Part shown: positions 1 to 12,971 of the stretch, piece by piece
Layout of the letters: each line of letters begins with the position of its first letter
How positions within the stretch are numbered: the stretch's first letter is position 1
Source of the DNA: Apus apus
Lineage: Eukaryota; Chordata; Aves; Apodiformes; Apodidae
Reading direction: 5' to 3'
DNA: 64,000 bases
Assembly (NCBI RefSeq): GCF_020740795.1
Contig: NC_067282.1
Span: 151,142,858-151,206,857 of the forward strand
Notes under the pieces: generated by a model
What the model saw: only the letters and a program-made list of their open reading frames with translations
What the model was told of the DNA's origin: nothing
Database searches by the model: none
Position numbers and translations under genes: made by a program

Positions 1-2395
1 TCACCCCAAGCTGTGAAGGCAGCTGGGTAGGGTGCAGCCAGGTGCAGCTGGCACCTCTTGCATGGGGAGAGGGAAGGGGAAACAGGCAGAAGATGCTACA
101 GGCAGATGCTGTGGCAGAGGAGAAGACAGCTTGCCCAGCTGGCCCACCCTGAGTTAGGTGCCTAAGCAATTAATTGGGAGAATTAGGGTTTGTAATTGGT
201 TTCCTCATAGACTAAGACAGTGCCTAAACTAGCCAATATGTGTCTGAAAAGAGAGTTACGGCTACAGCCCATCCTCCTCAGGTGATTTGCTGACTCAGTC
301 GCTGGATAAATACTGCAAAAGACCAAGGTGCTTGAATACCACTGCAAGGAACAGATAGGGACTGACTGCATTTTAAAGCATGCACGTAACCGTGACTTAT
401 TTTTGTTCTGAAAGCAATTTATGATCATCACATATGGATGCTTTCGAATGCAACCCCAAAATAACAACCTCCAGTTGGTTGGGAGAGAGAGTAAAGCAAA
501 GCTGTAAACAGCTGAATTTTCCAGAGAAATAAGCAGCAGTTAGGAGGTCCTAATCAAAGGCTATTTCATGTATTTATATGCATTATTAGACTTCTAGAGG
601 AGGAAGTATGACTTGGAAATTCCCCATCTCTGTAATTTCTTCTAGCAAGTAAGTGTTGGATGGAAGCTACATGGTGTCTCACCACCAAGTCTCAGATGCT
701 GGGGGAACACTGCTTAGCAGGTGCTGAGGACAGAATCTCAAAAGTGGTTCCTACAGATTTGGAAGGTGCATAAATCTGCCATGGTTGCTGGGAAGAGTGC
801 CCAGGGACCACACCAAGAGTCACACCAGGCAGTCAGTGCTGTAGGCTAGAAAAAGAGACAGAAAACTGCCCTTGACACAAAGCAACTATGGCTATACCAT
901 GAAGTTCTCCACTCCAGAGAGAGCTCTCCATCCCCTGGCCATGTGGTACAGTGAGTTGTACCTGCCTCGCTGAGAGTTACCTGCATGTGAGTGGCTGCAT
1001 CTGCATTACCTAGTGCTTGGCCTTGAGCCTCCTCAGGCACCCATGTGCACCAAAGACGTTTATTATTCCTCTTGTGTTTACTCTTCCCCCACACTCCTGA
1101 GCTTTTGAGTCTGAAACTATGAGGGTTGTGTTGCAGCCCACCAGAGAGTTTTTTATAGCTCCACATGGGGTGCATATGTTGCGTGCCTTGGAAAGCAGTA
1201 GAAGGGACATGTGAACATGCAGTGTCTGGGGGCACAATAGTGGATGGCTGTGGAAGGCTGTGTAAGCCAAGCCTGGTGCAGACTCCACCATGATGCTTGA
1301 AAAGCAGAGCTAAATGTCCATAGAAGGACACTCAGCTTTTTTCTCAGAAACAGCTGGTTTATTCATTCCCCAAGAGAGGCCAGGAGTGGGCTAATATACG
1401 TGCAGTGTGGATGATCCCATGACCAGGACTCAAAAGAAAAGCTGGGAGCTAAGTTATTTGCAGTACAGACATGCTCTCCCCTCTCCTGTCCCGTGGGGTG
1501 GAGAGACCTGACCCAGAATCACATCAGCCCTGTTCTACAGCTCGGGTGAAGGAGGCACAGATTTCACAGCCAAAGCAGCAGCCAATTCCCCTGTTCAGGT
1601 CTTGGCATCTCTTGACATGCCTTTTAGTATTAAAAACTTATTCCTCCCCTGCCTCACTCTCCACCTCTGATGTTGCCTTGGGTGCTGTTAGGGCAGGGCC
1701 TCAGTCCATTCCCAGCACAGGATGGTTATTAGTTCTTATACCAGTGCAGACTGGCTGAGTGAGCACCATTCCACCATCCAGGTGGTAACTGCAACATCAC
1801 ATTGCCCTAGCCCACGGTTTCCCCACCTTACTCTTTTCCCAAGTAAGCCATACGCACAAAGCCGACTTGCTGCACAGTGTTTGGGAGATGTCAAGTCCCA
1901 GCTCCCCCCAAACAGGCATACACAGCTTTCCAAACTACGCCAGCACTGAACAGAACTATTTCATCCATCAGCCCATGGTATTTATTTTCATCTGTCAAAA
2001 AATAAATTCAAGCCTGAAGGCTCCCAGGAAGACTGTAGAGTCTGGATCCAGGGTACGATCAGGAGTAAAAGTCACAGGTATTTATATTAACATGTACAGT
2101 TTTGTGCATGTGGAAAACATTTCAAGGAAGCCAGAATTATCAAATATACAGCAGATTTTTTTTCCTGTATCGTTAAGGTTTAACTCTACATCCATGTTCA
2201 TGTTCAGGCTGGCTTTTTGTCATGTTCAAGATGGCTGTTTTGCAGCCATATGGAGATGCCATATTTTGGACCAGTAAAATGTCATATTTCAGTTTTAAAA
2301 AGGCTTGAAAGAATAGTCTGATCTACCAGTGATGCACACAGAGAGATGAAATCATACCTAAAAGGTTCTATCAGGAAGAGATGGAAACTGGGGAG
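1..2395. other. Non-coding flank, no gene recognised
   Basis: Unique-looking AT-moderate DNA. All open frames here are under 165 codons, overlap one another on both strands and show no domain or composition I recognise. I see no exon of the gene expected upstream of RASD2 in vertebrate synteny (MCM5 in human), so any such neighbour lies outside the window. Confidence 0.6.
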
Positions 2396-2572
2396 GAATG
2401 CCTGATCCAGGGAAGATGTGGATGCCCTCTCTCTGGAAGTGTCCAAGACCAGAATGGATGGGGCTTGGAGCAACCTGATCTAGTGAGAGGTGTCCCTGCC
2501 CATGGCAGGAGCATTGGAACTAGATGACCTTTAAAGCCCCTTCCAACCCAAACCATTCTGTGATTCTGTGAT
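2396..2572 (+). mobile_element. Short CR1 LINE 3' end
   Basis: This is a 5'-truncated CR1 retrotransposon tail. From about 2412 it matches the end of the CR1 ORF2 and its 3'UTR as seen in the longer copy at 8.7-9.8 kb: the 'gatgccct..ctctggaagtg' segment, the 'gcaacctgatctagtg' segment, 'cccatggcaggagcattggaac', 'agatgacctttaaag', then a degenerate octamer tail 'attctgtgattctgtgat'. Only the end of the reverse-transcriptase ORF is present, so the copy is inactive. The left boundary is approximate. Confidence 0.9.
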
Positions 2573-5500
2573 CCCTGTGTTCCATTTAGGACTCGTCTCT
2601 TAGTGGCAGGTTTGAATCACCTCCAAATTCTCCCTGAGCAAGTGTAAAAGGCACCTTCTGAAACTGACTGCAAGCAGCATTCCCAGTGCTTCTTTGTATC
2701 CATGATATGACTCTTTCCACAAGTTTTTTTGCTTTAATCCTCCTTTTTGAAGAATAGAGAATTGTATTTTTTCTAGACTGCTGACTGTAGAGATGCACAG
2801 ACCGTTCATGAGCCAGGCTCTGACAGTGATGCCAGGCTGCCACACAAGGCTTAGACTGTGGACATGGGTTATCCCAATGGAAACCACAGCAATCTTTCAC
2901 CACTGAGCAGCTGATTACTCACAGTGTGTTGGGATGCTTTGCAGGTACTGATGGCAACAGAACTGGCTTCTACAAGTAAAGGGTATTACTCTGTCCATAA
3001 ATCCTGCATCCTGACTCTAACAGTAGAAAGACAACATCTTAGTCTCTTGCAGTTAAAGTCTAGTGTAAACTGTGAATTACAAGATTGAATATCCCTTCTA
3101 GGGTGGATTAACAGGCTCTAACTCTACCCTCTTCTTTTAACTCAGATGGGGATTTGCAGCTGTGTAAACGAAATGAGAATTGCATCTATATCTGTGCCAA
3201 GAAAATGTGCTAAATATACAAAGAGGCTGAACTGAATATGATTTAATCTTCAAAGCAGACACGTTTTGAAGGATTTTATTTCCTTTCCCTTCTAAAAGTC
3301 AAGTTCTTGCTGTGAGCCTGTATCTACAGAAGGATATTGTCTGTGGGAACCCACTAGTCCTTCCTCTGGCTTAGGGAGCAGCATGACCCACACCAGCTAA
3401 GGTAAGGAGCAACCTCTGGCTCAAAGCCCTTGTAGGGAAAGCTCAGAGGAACTTGCTGAGTAATTTTATCCCCTATTTCTCTAAATATGTACCCAGAACT
3501 AGGAGCAGAGTCATAAACCTGACTCACCTTCAGCTAAGGAAAAGACACTTATCAGTAGGTTGCAATGAGATTCTCTCTTGCTGGTCATTATGATAAAAAA
3601 TGTTGAAGAGGCACAAGCCTACACAGTGTGAGAAGGTGCATACCCAGTGGTAAATTGAGAGCTGCCTGCTATCAAACATTTATCTGTGGCTTGCCAGCAA
3701 AATTAAAATTCACCTGGGCAGGATGAGAGGAGGAAATCCTTTCAGTGGGTAGCAGAGTGCGAAAGGATGTTGCCATTTTGGAAGTGGACCCATAATCAGA
3801 AGCTTTGCAAGTTAGCACTTCTCAGATGAATCGCACAGAGGGAGGCTTAGGCCGATGCGTCACCTGCCCAGCCTGGGTTAGCTCTGTGATGAGGATGCCT
3901 GTTTCTCTGCACTATGGCACTTCGCTTTCCAAAAGCTGGAGAGGCCACAGCTCAGTCAGCCATGTGCTCATGGCCTTTGCAGAGTCATTTCGGAGCTGGG
4001 CTTGGGGCCATCCATGCAGCATTGGCAGCTTTGGTTAAATCTGCCTGTTTATTAAGGTGACATTTGTCCGAACACCCCCCTGAGCTCTGATATCCCTGTC
4101 TGCACGGATGGTCTCTTTTAGCCACAGACAGTGCTGCAGCTCTCCTGCTACATGTCACACCAAAACAAACCTTCCACACCGGTGATTCTCCAGCCTATTG
4201 TGCTGAGGGTCCAGCCAGTGTCACAGCTGTCAATCTCCACCATCCCCTCCAAGGTGGAGGTGTTTCTGATGAGCTTAGAAGGAATTCAGAGATTAACAGT
4301 GCTTTTTGGAGAGTGGAGGGGAGCCAGCTGGATTCTGGGAAATGTTTCTACTTTTTTGCTGCCTGACAAAGATTTTCATTGGGGAATGTCCCTGGTTTGT
4401 TTTGCTATTGCTGAAAACACACAAAGAATCACTGCTGGCAGGCTCATCTGGGGCCCACCAGAGTTGCTCCTTGTGCTGAGAGTTTCCTGTAAACATACAG
4501 ATAGATGCAAAGGTAGGTGTAGCTTGAGGAGAGGTGAACAAGACTGAAAGGAGAGAAGCAGAGAAGGTTATATCCATACATGGCAATATGCACCTTGGGG
4601 AGATGAGTGGGCAGGACAGGGCTGTCACCGTCCTGCTAAGGTGAATGGGAGCCCCAGCCTGGCCAGGAGAAGGCATTTAGGGGAGTTTTTGCCATGTGTG
4701 TGTTCACACAAGGACTGTTTCACATCAGGTGCATGGTTTAATGAGAAGGATCTACCCTCCCTTGTAGTAGGCTGGAGCACCCACTGGCTTAGCGGGGAAG
4801 TTAAGCTTTTGTTAAAGGAAGAAAAGGAAGAAAAAAAGGAGGTTAATGCTGCTTACTCTTGATAAAGCTTTTAGCTGGAAAATGTCACATTCTTCAAAAC
4901 CCAATCAGCCAGTCATGCTCGAGGCTTTAACAACTGTAACTCTAATTTGAGCAAGAAAACTAGTTGACTTGCAGCATGAAAACACAAAACACAGAAAAAA
5001 ACCCTGAGTTTGCATGGTCTGCACTACATGGTTTGGAGGGTCTGCATTTCATGGGTGTTGTCAGTCCCCACTTAATTGCCAGCGTGGCCACTCCAGCCTC
5101 CCCCAGATGACAGAGCCTGCTCCAAACACTGCCGCCAAAATGCCTGAGCTCCTAAGATGCAGCTACCACACCAAGTTTCCCCATAAAGAAATGCAGTTTT
5201 AGTTACTACTATCAATCAGCCTGTGAGCAGCGGAACAACCAGCTCACCCAGATGATCAGCATTCCTGCTGCTGGAGCAGCGTGAGTCCAGCCTCACTGAG
5301 GGAGGTATATGTTGACTGACATTTTCCCACCCTTACCACATTGCTGCCTCCTTCCGCGGGAGAAGGGCATGCTCCCTTTTGTCCATGCCTGACAGCATTG
5401 CACATCACCTCTCAGCCTCCTGCAATATTCATCCAGTGGCACCAACACGAATAGGTCCAGACCTCAGGACAGGGAGAGAGCTGCTCAGGGCCACATTTTA

Positions 5501-7158
5501 GAAGCAAAGAAAATTCTTCCAACAGTCAGATGTGCAGCTTCTCATTTTAAGCTGTGCATTCCTTATTTCTTTACCCACACTGCCTCCCAGGTGTCTTTAT
5601 AACATCAGACTTCATGTGGATTTCTGCTGGTGAGGGTTCCCTGCAGTGCTGTGTCTGAAGGCTGAGATGTGCTGCAGCCTGCCCTGGCAGGACTGCTGGG
5701 ACTCCTGCCACAGGGCTGTTCAGAAGAGGCAGGGCTGTGCATATTGCTTGGGATATTGAGAGGTAGGAAATGCTGGTCTTCATTGTGATGGTGTGTTCTT
5801 GCTGAGTTCTAGAGGTGGAAGAGGATCTGAGATGGTAATTCCTTGCCAGAAGAGGACTGCTCCCTACAGGGCACTTCCCAGCATCTAAGTCAATTGAGTT
5901 GTACAAGTGATAAAAAGCAACACGGTTTTCACTGTTTCTCCCCAGAAATTAATCCAAAGCCAGCCAGATCCCAGCATTCAGAGACTGTCATGGCATTAAG
6001 CTAAATGCTCCTCAACTCATGCCAAACAGTTCTCTCTTTTTCTTGTTGTCTGCATCCTTGGGGTGTTTGTGGACTACGGTTGTATCCTCTACTAATCTCC
6101 TTGTTCAAGGCATCTCCCATGTGCAAAGGTCCTACCACTTACAGAGGGATAGATACACAGCTGCTGTCTCTTTCAACCACAGGGTAATTTTCATCAGGCA
6201 AAGAAATTATTTATGCAGTTAAGGATTTTTGACACGGTCTTGTACATTTACCAAGGAGCTATGAAATCCTGCTTCCATGCAAGCAGCAGGCATCAAATGG
6301 GTAGGGAGAGCTTCTTTCCTCTTGGGTCCTGTAATCTTTTAAAGAGCATAAAGCACAGAGGCCTCTTTCTCAGGCTCTCTTCAGGGTCATTCTCCTGTGT
6401 ATTTTCTTTTCCAAATGTTGCTGCATGTTTTTCACAGGCATCCAGACCTTCGTGGAGCAGCAATAGGCAAAAGCCTTTCATCTGCCTTTAATTTGGGCAG
6501 AAAAGGGTATATATTTGAGACAGCAGATGCTCATGTTCGAGTTACTCACTTCACAAAAGAACTTATCTTCTATCTTGTAAGGAAAGGCTTTATGGGTATC
6601 TCATACATAAAGCTGCATAATTGCTTGAGTTGCTGAAGCATCACAACAAGCATCTCAAGAGGCCAGAGAGAAGAAAGGAAAGGCATTGTTCCAGGGTCTA
6701 TGGCAGAGTGTCATGGCCATCCTCACTTTCAGAAGTACCATTTTTTTTCAAAGAGGAGTAGCCCCCACAGAACTTGGGGTCCTCAACTCTTGAATAATCA
6801 GGAATGTGATAGTCAGGTCACACTTCCAGAGGTTTAGGTTCATGCTTTCCTCCAAATAAGGCAAAACTGAGATGTCAAAAGCATGTTTCTCCCTTTTCAG
6901 ATTTCTGTGGTGGATTCTGGCAGGGTGTGACTGAGAGGACAGGGAGATGTGGTTCTCTGAGAGACTAGAGTGATCTCAGCTGGACTCCAGGCAAGGAGTC
7001 ACAGCACATCCATTCCACTATTCCCCATGATCTTTCTAGTGAAAGACCACACTTGTGCTTATTATTCCAATAAATGGTTGGCTAGGGTCATGCAAATGAC
7101 AGATACTGCCTTTCAAGGCTGTGACAGACACCAGTGCAGGCCAAGCTGCTTGTGTTTA
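2573..7158. other. Non-coding interval, nothing recognised
   Basis: No exon, RNA gene or repeat could be supported. Open frames are short and of random composition. Confidence 0.5.
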
Positions 7159-7262
7159 ATTTTCTGGCTGACATACATGGCCTGCGTGGCCAAGATTAAT
7201 TTGCTGCCTGCTATCTCACTCATATGTCTCTTTAGCCACTGCTGCTTTGCATTCCTCCCTCC
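7159..7262 (+). repeat. Unidentified interspersed repeat, copy 1
   Basis: About 100 bp align by eye to the reverse complement of 8570-8692. Shared blocks include 'ttttctggctg.catacatgg', 'tttgctgcctgctat' against 'ttctgcttgctgttt', 'tgtctctttagccac' against 'tgtctctctagccac', and '.gctgctttgcatt'. The two copies lie in opposite orientation about 1.3 kb apart. Both translate to a vaguely similar hydrophobic peptide, which is a consequence of the DNA similarity and not evidence for coding. I do not know the family; an old LINE, LTR or DNA element fragment is possible. Confidence 0.6.
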
Positions 7263-8569
7263 TATGGAGTATCTGTGGGTTTTGCTGCTTTCCACAGCAT
7301 TTTACACAACTTGATCTCACTGTCTTCTCCACCTATAGCTTCTCTCTTTAGGCTGCTGATGAAAACTAGGTTGATGCTTTTGAACCTGTTTTGGTGTGCA
7401 TGTCTCATGGTTACTTGTGACTGCAGGCTGGATTTCAGAAATTAAGTGCTTTGTTTGGGTCCTTTCTGAGAACTGGAGAAGGGCCAAGTGTGTCCATTTC
7501 ACTATGCAGCCATCCATCTCCCCAGAGTTTTGTAATAATACCCATCTGTTCTTTAGCTTGCTTACAAGAAAGGGACCATGGGGTTACAATTAGCACATCT
7601 TGATGAGACTGTGTTTAAAAATATTCACTGCCCATCTGTGTGTAGAGAAAAAATCCATTTCTGTTAACAAGGTTGCTTTCCTTCTGATGCCTGCTGTCTG
7701 CAGTACCCAGCTCAGTACAATGAGTATTGGGAGAAGGGGAGAGCTTTACAGCAAGTGGACCAGTGCCTAGTTTTGAAGAGGACTGTCCAGAGTCAACTCT
7801 AGAGAGTGAGAGGAAAGGTTTGTGTGCAGGAAAGTGGCAGAAGAATATGAAGCAGGGGAAGTATTTGTAATGTTCCCCATCCCCACTGCCAAATCCCACT
7901 GGACACAAAGCCTGCAAAAGTATGGTGCTACACTCAATGTAGCACTATCTAACAGGACTCTGGTAAGTGCATGCTCACTTGCATCCTGCTGGCCAAAGAG
8001 AGACCACAAAGGGTGGTTTTGTAGAGCACATTGCACTGGCCATAAATTGAGATCTGTTCATCTTACTTGGGTGCATAAAGGTCTCATGGCAAGAGCTCCA
8101 GCCATTCCCCACAGGCACTCACTCCAACTCCATTGTGCTTGGGTGCTGCATCTGTGATTGTCTTTTACTCTCTCTGACATTGGCACACAACAGAGAGCAG
8201 CAGAGATGTGAAAGAATTTGGCTGTCCTCTCATTTGAGTGGGGCTTTGGTAATCAGGCCAAGTTCAAGAAAATGGCTGGCATGGAGTGCTTGTAAATCCC
8301 TGGGTGAGCAGAAAGATTGAGGGGGGTAACCACCAGGGAGGAGAACAATGAGCAGTTCTCTGCCATCACCAGCAAGACAGCCCCTCCAAGAGCCACTCAG
8401 CCCATTTTTAGATTTATCCCCCTTTGACTTCCTTTTCAAAGCTGGCACTTTCTTCCAGCAGCAATAAAGCACTGTAGAAGACATTTACATTGTCTCCCAC
8501 AACTCCCTCAAACACCTGGGATCTGGCTTCCTACCCGTGCCTGTATGCTGGGTTAGACTTGGTGCTGGT

Positions 8570-8692
8570 GTCACGGTGGGGATAAATGCAAAGCAGCCGT
8601 GGCTAGAGAGACACTTGGAGGAAACAGCAAGCAGAAAATCTTGCATGGTTGTGAGGTCCATGTATGCCAGCCAGAAAACTGGTCTCCAAACT
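8570..8692 (-). repeat. Unidentified interspersed repeat, copy 2 (inverted)
   Basis: This is the inverted partner of 7159-7262, related over roughly 100 bp with substitutions and a few indels. Its outer end abuts the first CR1-like codons near 8693, so the CR1 copy either inserted next to it or truncated it. Confidence 0.6.
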
Positions 8693-9807
8693 GACAAGGC
8701 ATAGATTTGACAGGAGCACCAGTTGGTGGATAAGAGATTGGCTGGATGGTCACACACAGAGAATTGTGGTCAATGGCTCAATGTCCAAATGGAGGCAGGT
8801 GATGAGTGGTGTCCCTCAGGGGTCAGTACTGGGACCAGTGCTGTTTAACATGTTTGTTGGAGACAGGGACAGTGGGATTGAGTGTATCCTCAGCAAGTTT
8901 GCTGATGATACCAAGCTGTGTGGTGTCGTTGACACCCAAGAGGGAAGGGACACCATCCAGAGGGACCTTGACAGGCTGGAGAGGTGGGCCAGTGCCAACC
9001 TCATGAAGTTCAACAAGGCCAAGTGCAGGATCCTGCACCTGGGTTGGGGCAGCCCCAGGCACAAATACAGGCTGGGGGAAGAATGGCTGGAGAGCAGCCC
9101 TGAGGAGAAGGACTCGGGGGTGGTAGTGGATGAGAAGCTCGACATGAGCCATCAGTGTGTGCTGGAGCCCAGAGAGCCAAACACATCTTGGGCTGCATCA
9201 AAAAAAGTGTGGCCAGCAGGGCCAGGGAGGGGATTCTGCCCCTCTGCTCTGCTCTGGTGAGACCCCACCTGGAGTGCTGTGTACAGCTCTGGTGCCCTCA
9301 GCACAAGAAAGATATAGACCTGTTGGAGAGGGTCCAGAGAAGGGCCACCAAGAGGATCAAAGGCCTGGAGCACCTCTGCTATGAGGACAGGCTGAGGGAG
9401 TTGGGACTGTTCATCCTAGAGAAGAGAAGGCTCCAGGGAGACGTTATGGTACTATGGTTCCAGTACTTGAAAGGGGCCTACGGGAAAGCTGGGGAGGGGC
9501 TTTTCATCAGAGAAGATAGTGATAGGACAAGGGGTAATGGTTTTAAACTGAGAGAGGGGAAATTTAGCTTAGATATTAGGAAGAAATTCTTCACTATAAG
9601 GGTGGTGAGGAACTGGAATGTGTTGCCCAGGGAGGTTGTTGATGCCCCATCCTTGGAGGTTTTTAAGGCCAGGTTGGACAAGGTTTTGTGCAACCTGGTC
9701 TAGTGGTAGGGTTCCCTGCTCATGGCAGGGGAGTTGGAACTTGATGATCTTTGAGGTCCCTTCCAACCTTAATGATTCTATGATTCTATGATTCTATGAT
9801 TCTATGA
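8693..9807 (+). mobile_element. CR1 LINE 3' portion with RT-end ORF and octamer tail
   Basis: This is the 3' 1.1 kb of a CR1 non-LTR retrotransposon. One frame (to 9260) encodes the RT palm region, including the GVPQGSVLGP segment (about 8806-8835) and the FADDTKL active-site motif (about 8902-8922). The reading then moves to another frame near 9155-9175 and continues to a stop at 9701-9703 through the C-terminal part of ORF2 (for example ILGCIKKS, PHLECCVQLW, RLRELGLF). A single small indel therefore separates two long, otherwise open blocks. The 3'UTR follows and ends in four tandem copies of gattctat (9774-9805), the CR1 terminal repeat. The 5' end is truncated and the endonuclease domain and start of ORF2 are missing, so it cannot move itself. 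The low decay suggests a relatively young copy. Confidence 0.95.
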
Positions 9808-12661
9808 AACTAAATGTAAGCTTAGCCTGTGTCCTGCACTGGTGTCTGCCACAGCCTCAAAAGGCAATACCCCCTCTATATGACTCTGGCCTGCTGTGTC
9901 AGACTGTCTCTCAGGACAGATAGTGGTCAGTGAGGAGGGTCAATGCTGTCTGTGTGTAGCAGCAAGGTCTGACAGCTTCAGTAAAGCTGGGGGACGTCTC
10001 CAACACCACATGCAGATGCAGGCGATGTTTCAGGACCTCTTTGCACTGCAGCTATGGGACACTTGGGGAATGCAAAATCTTTAACTTAAACAAGAGTTAA
10101 AAACTGTGCTGTAGCATATTTCCTGGATATTTATGACTTTGTGTGATCTCAGTGGGGTTGGGACTGACACGGTGCAATCTTTGTTTTACTTAGCTTCCCT
10201 CAGCAATAACCAGAGGCGAGGTGACAGTACCTGAATTTCATTCTTATTGCTACCTGCAATTTTCATCTTAGACCTACAACCTGGGGTTGATTGAAAAGGT
10301 AGCCTGAAGAAAGCTTACAGGCCCACACCACCAAGGGCAAAGACTTTTTGCTGTAGGCTGGCTTGCATGCTTGATGAACAGACCATAACCACCTTCTTCA
10401 TTCTGAGCCCAGAGAGCCTGCTTGCTCTGGACGGGCTCTAGCAAGAGCAGCGTTCCACTCTGGAGGCCATGGCACAAGGTGTGACTGTCTGTCCCTCCTT
10501 TGCCATTGCAGATCCATTTTCATTAGTCCCTTGGACCACACACTGGACAGCTCTGAGAGAGGAGCTGAGGTAGGCAGCTGGAAGAGCTGTTAAAGGACAT
10601 TAAAGGCAGCTTGTGTACCTGTTCCCTTTCTACAAGTACATCCACCTTCAGAATAGTTGAGATGAGTTTGTCAACTCCTTCTGTCACCTTCCTCTGCTCC
10701 TTCCTGTCCAGAGGAAGAGAAAAGCCTGGAAGTACCCAAAAGAATGGGTCTGTGTTCACTTTGCTTCAGCAACCCATACAATAAATGTCCTAAAGCTCAC
10801 CTTCTGGAGTGCTGGGAAACTGCACCCTGGCTAGAGATTATTTCTGTAAAGAAAAAAGCTGTCCAGCCAGAGATCAAATAGTGAATGTGCTAAGTTTTGC
10901 CCAGCCAAACACCCCTCACCCTCTCAGATGATCCATGCTTAAAGAACCTCTGCCAGATCCACCGAGAAACATAGCAGGGCAAGTTTGTCAGGCCAAGGCA
11001 CTAAGGGGTATAAAAATGTTAATATCTGGGCAGCCAAGGATTTTTGCTTATGTGGTGGCTATGTAGGAAGTCCTAGCACCTCCAACTGGGTGCTAATGGG
11101 ACACTGAAGCTGCTTGCAGCAACGTCAATACTGCCTTGCCAAGCATGTTAAAGCATGAGTCACCTCTTCCCAAATCATAAGACTGGCTTTCAAGTTATTA
11201 ATATTTATTTCCTGACTGAAAATAGGAATAATCTGCCTTTACTTCCAAGCTTTTGAATCTGTAGGGTTAATTCAAACGACTCTTACTGACTTTTCTCTGC
11301 ATGCATGAAAACTTCACTTTGTTGTCTTTCTGTTGCTTTCCCTGCTTTAAAATAAAAAAAAACCGAGAATTTTTTTCTCTCATCACACAGATGGAAATCC
11401 AGGAGGACTCGAATCTCATCAGCCGTTAAGAGATTTACTGTAAAACCACAAAGATTTGTACTGGTGCAGTGCAAGATTTGCTCAGTGCAGTGCCCTTTTG
11501 CACCTCTGGCCAAGCTGCCTATCTGTCTTTAAAGTTCTTCCTGCTGGCAAGATTTTACTCTAGCTCAGATAGAGCAAGGACATCAGATTTATTCTCCATT
11601 TTCCCTTTTCAGTATCCTCAAATGAAATTTGTCTAGCATGATACATGATACTAGCATGATTGCTAGTGGTGTCTAAAAACTCATAACTGGGGATGCAATC
11701 AGCCAAGATGAAAGCAGATCTCTAATCACTCCTGTGAAGTGCTATATGCTGGAAGAGCCTCTTGGTCATTCATTCTGCAAACAAAACCCCTGGCTTCTCT
11801 TCACCTTTCCCCTTTGCTTATACGGAGAGGACAGATCAGCTGTTCAGCTGTTCACCTGAAAATGCTTTCTGCCTAAAACCTTCATGTTTCCTATTGGCAA
11901 CGAGAGCAAAAATCTGGCATACACCCTCTCCATCTTGGAGCTGCAGGATTGTGTTTCCATGGTGCAGACCTGGAGCACAGGGTTTTGTAAGTCTGGATGT
12001 GCTGAGACCCACAAGGGCCATCAAGAGTCCTATATTTAGTGGTACACTGTGCATTTGAGGCACCTTTGGTTGGCTGCTGGTGGTGGGCAAAAACACTGAG
12101 CCAGTAACCTTTCTCAGGACATGCTCTGATGGGTGATGGATAGAGTGTTTTTGAGGGTCCTGCTGTTGCCCAAAACCTTCTGAAGCCCCAAAATAATAAA
12201 TGCAAGGCAAGAGGGAGGCTTTGCAGGGAGAACAAAGCTCTGGCAGATTGCTGATTTTTGCATAACTACCAGGGATGGAAGTGTTGGTTGACAAGGCTTT
12301 GTGTGTGCAAGAGGAGGGAAGTGCCCTTTCACACCTTTCCAGCCTGCTTGTGGTTGCATAAGCCTGAAAGCACAGAGCCTGAAGTTGCTATGCCAACTCA
12401 TGTCCCTAATTCCTCCCATCCACCTCCCCATCTGAACAACAAGGTGGGCCTAAAGGAGCAGGAGCCAACGGAAGAATCCACCAGCAGCAAAGGCTTTGCT
12501 CCATTGGTGGAGCAGACTGAAGGACTCTGGGAGGTCTGTGTACCTGTGGCCCTCGTGCCACTGACCAGGGATTGCACCAGAACTACTGGTTTGCAGCACT
12601 TTGGCTTCGTTAGCCCTAGTGCTCTACCTGTGCTGCTGAATTCGTTTTCCAAAAGAAATTG
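9808..12661. other. Non-coding interval, nothing recognised
   Basis: I saw no exon, RNA gene or clear repeat. The open frames lack any recognisable domain. Confidence 0.5.
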
Positions 12662-12747
12662 GAAAGATAGTATACACCTTTATTTATAATCAATGGAAAC
12701 GAGTGAATCAGAATCATTCCAGAGGGAAGAACAGGTGAGAATGGCAG
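12662..12747 (+). repeat. Left arm of an 86-bp inverted repeat
   Basis: Read on the + strand, this block matches the reverse complement of 14931-15016 at 81 of 86 positions with no gaps. It begins 'gaaagatagtatacac' and includes 'aacgagtgaatcagaat' and 'tccagagggaaga'. Similarity stops abruptly on both sides. It may be a terminal or subterminal repeat of an unknown DNA element, or a local inverted duplication. Confidence 0.9.
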
Positions 12748-12915
12748 CACTGAGCCTGTGCTGTCACTCCTTAAACGAATCGCAAGTACAGCATGAATCT
12801 GTGTGCCTGGTTTCCTCCCTGTAGCATTAAAATAGCATAAAGAGCCTTTCAAAGACACTGAGAAGGAGGAATCACTATTTCCGGGTGTGTATATAAACTA
12901 TCTTCAAGTGCAACC

Positions 12916-12971
12916 GTGAAAAAAATCAAACTCCTTATGTTTAGTGAAAAAAAATGAACTCCTTATGTTTT
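12916..12971 (+). repeat. 28-bp tandem duplication
   Basis: There are two adjacent copies of a 28-bp unit of the form 'gtgaaaaaaa..aactccttatgttt'. They differ at a few positions at the A-run/TGA junction and at the last base. It looks like a local slippage duplication with no coding role. Confidence 0.85.
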
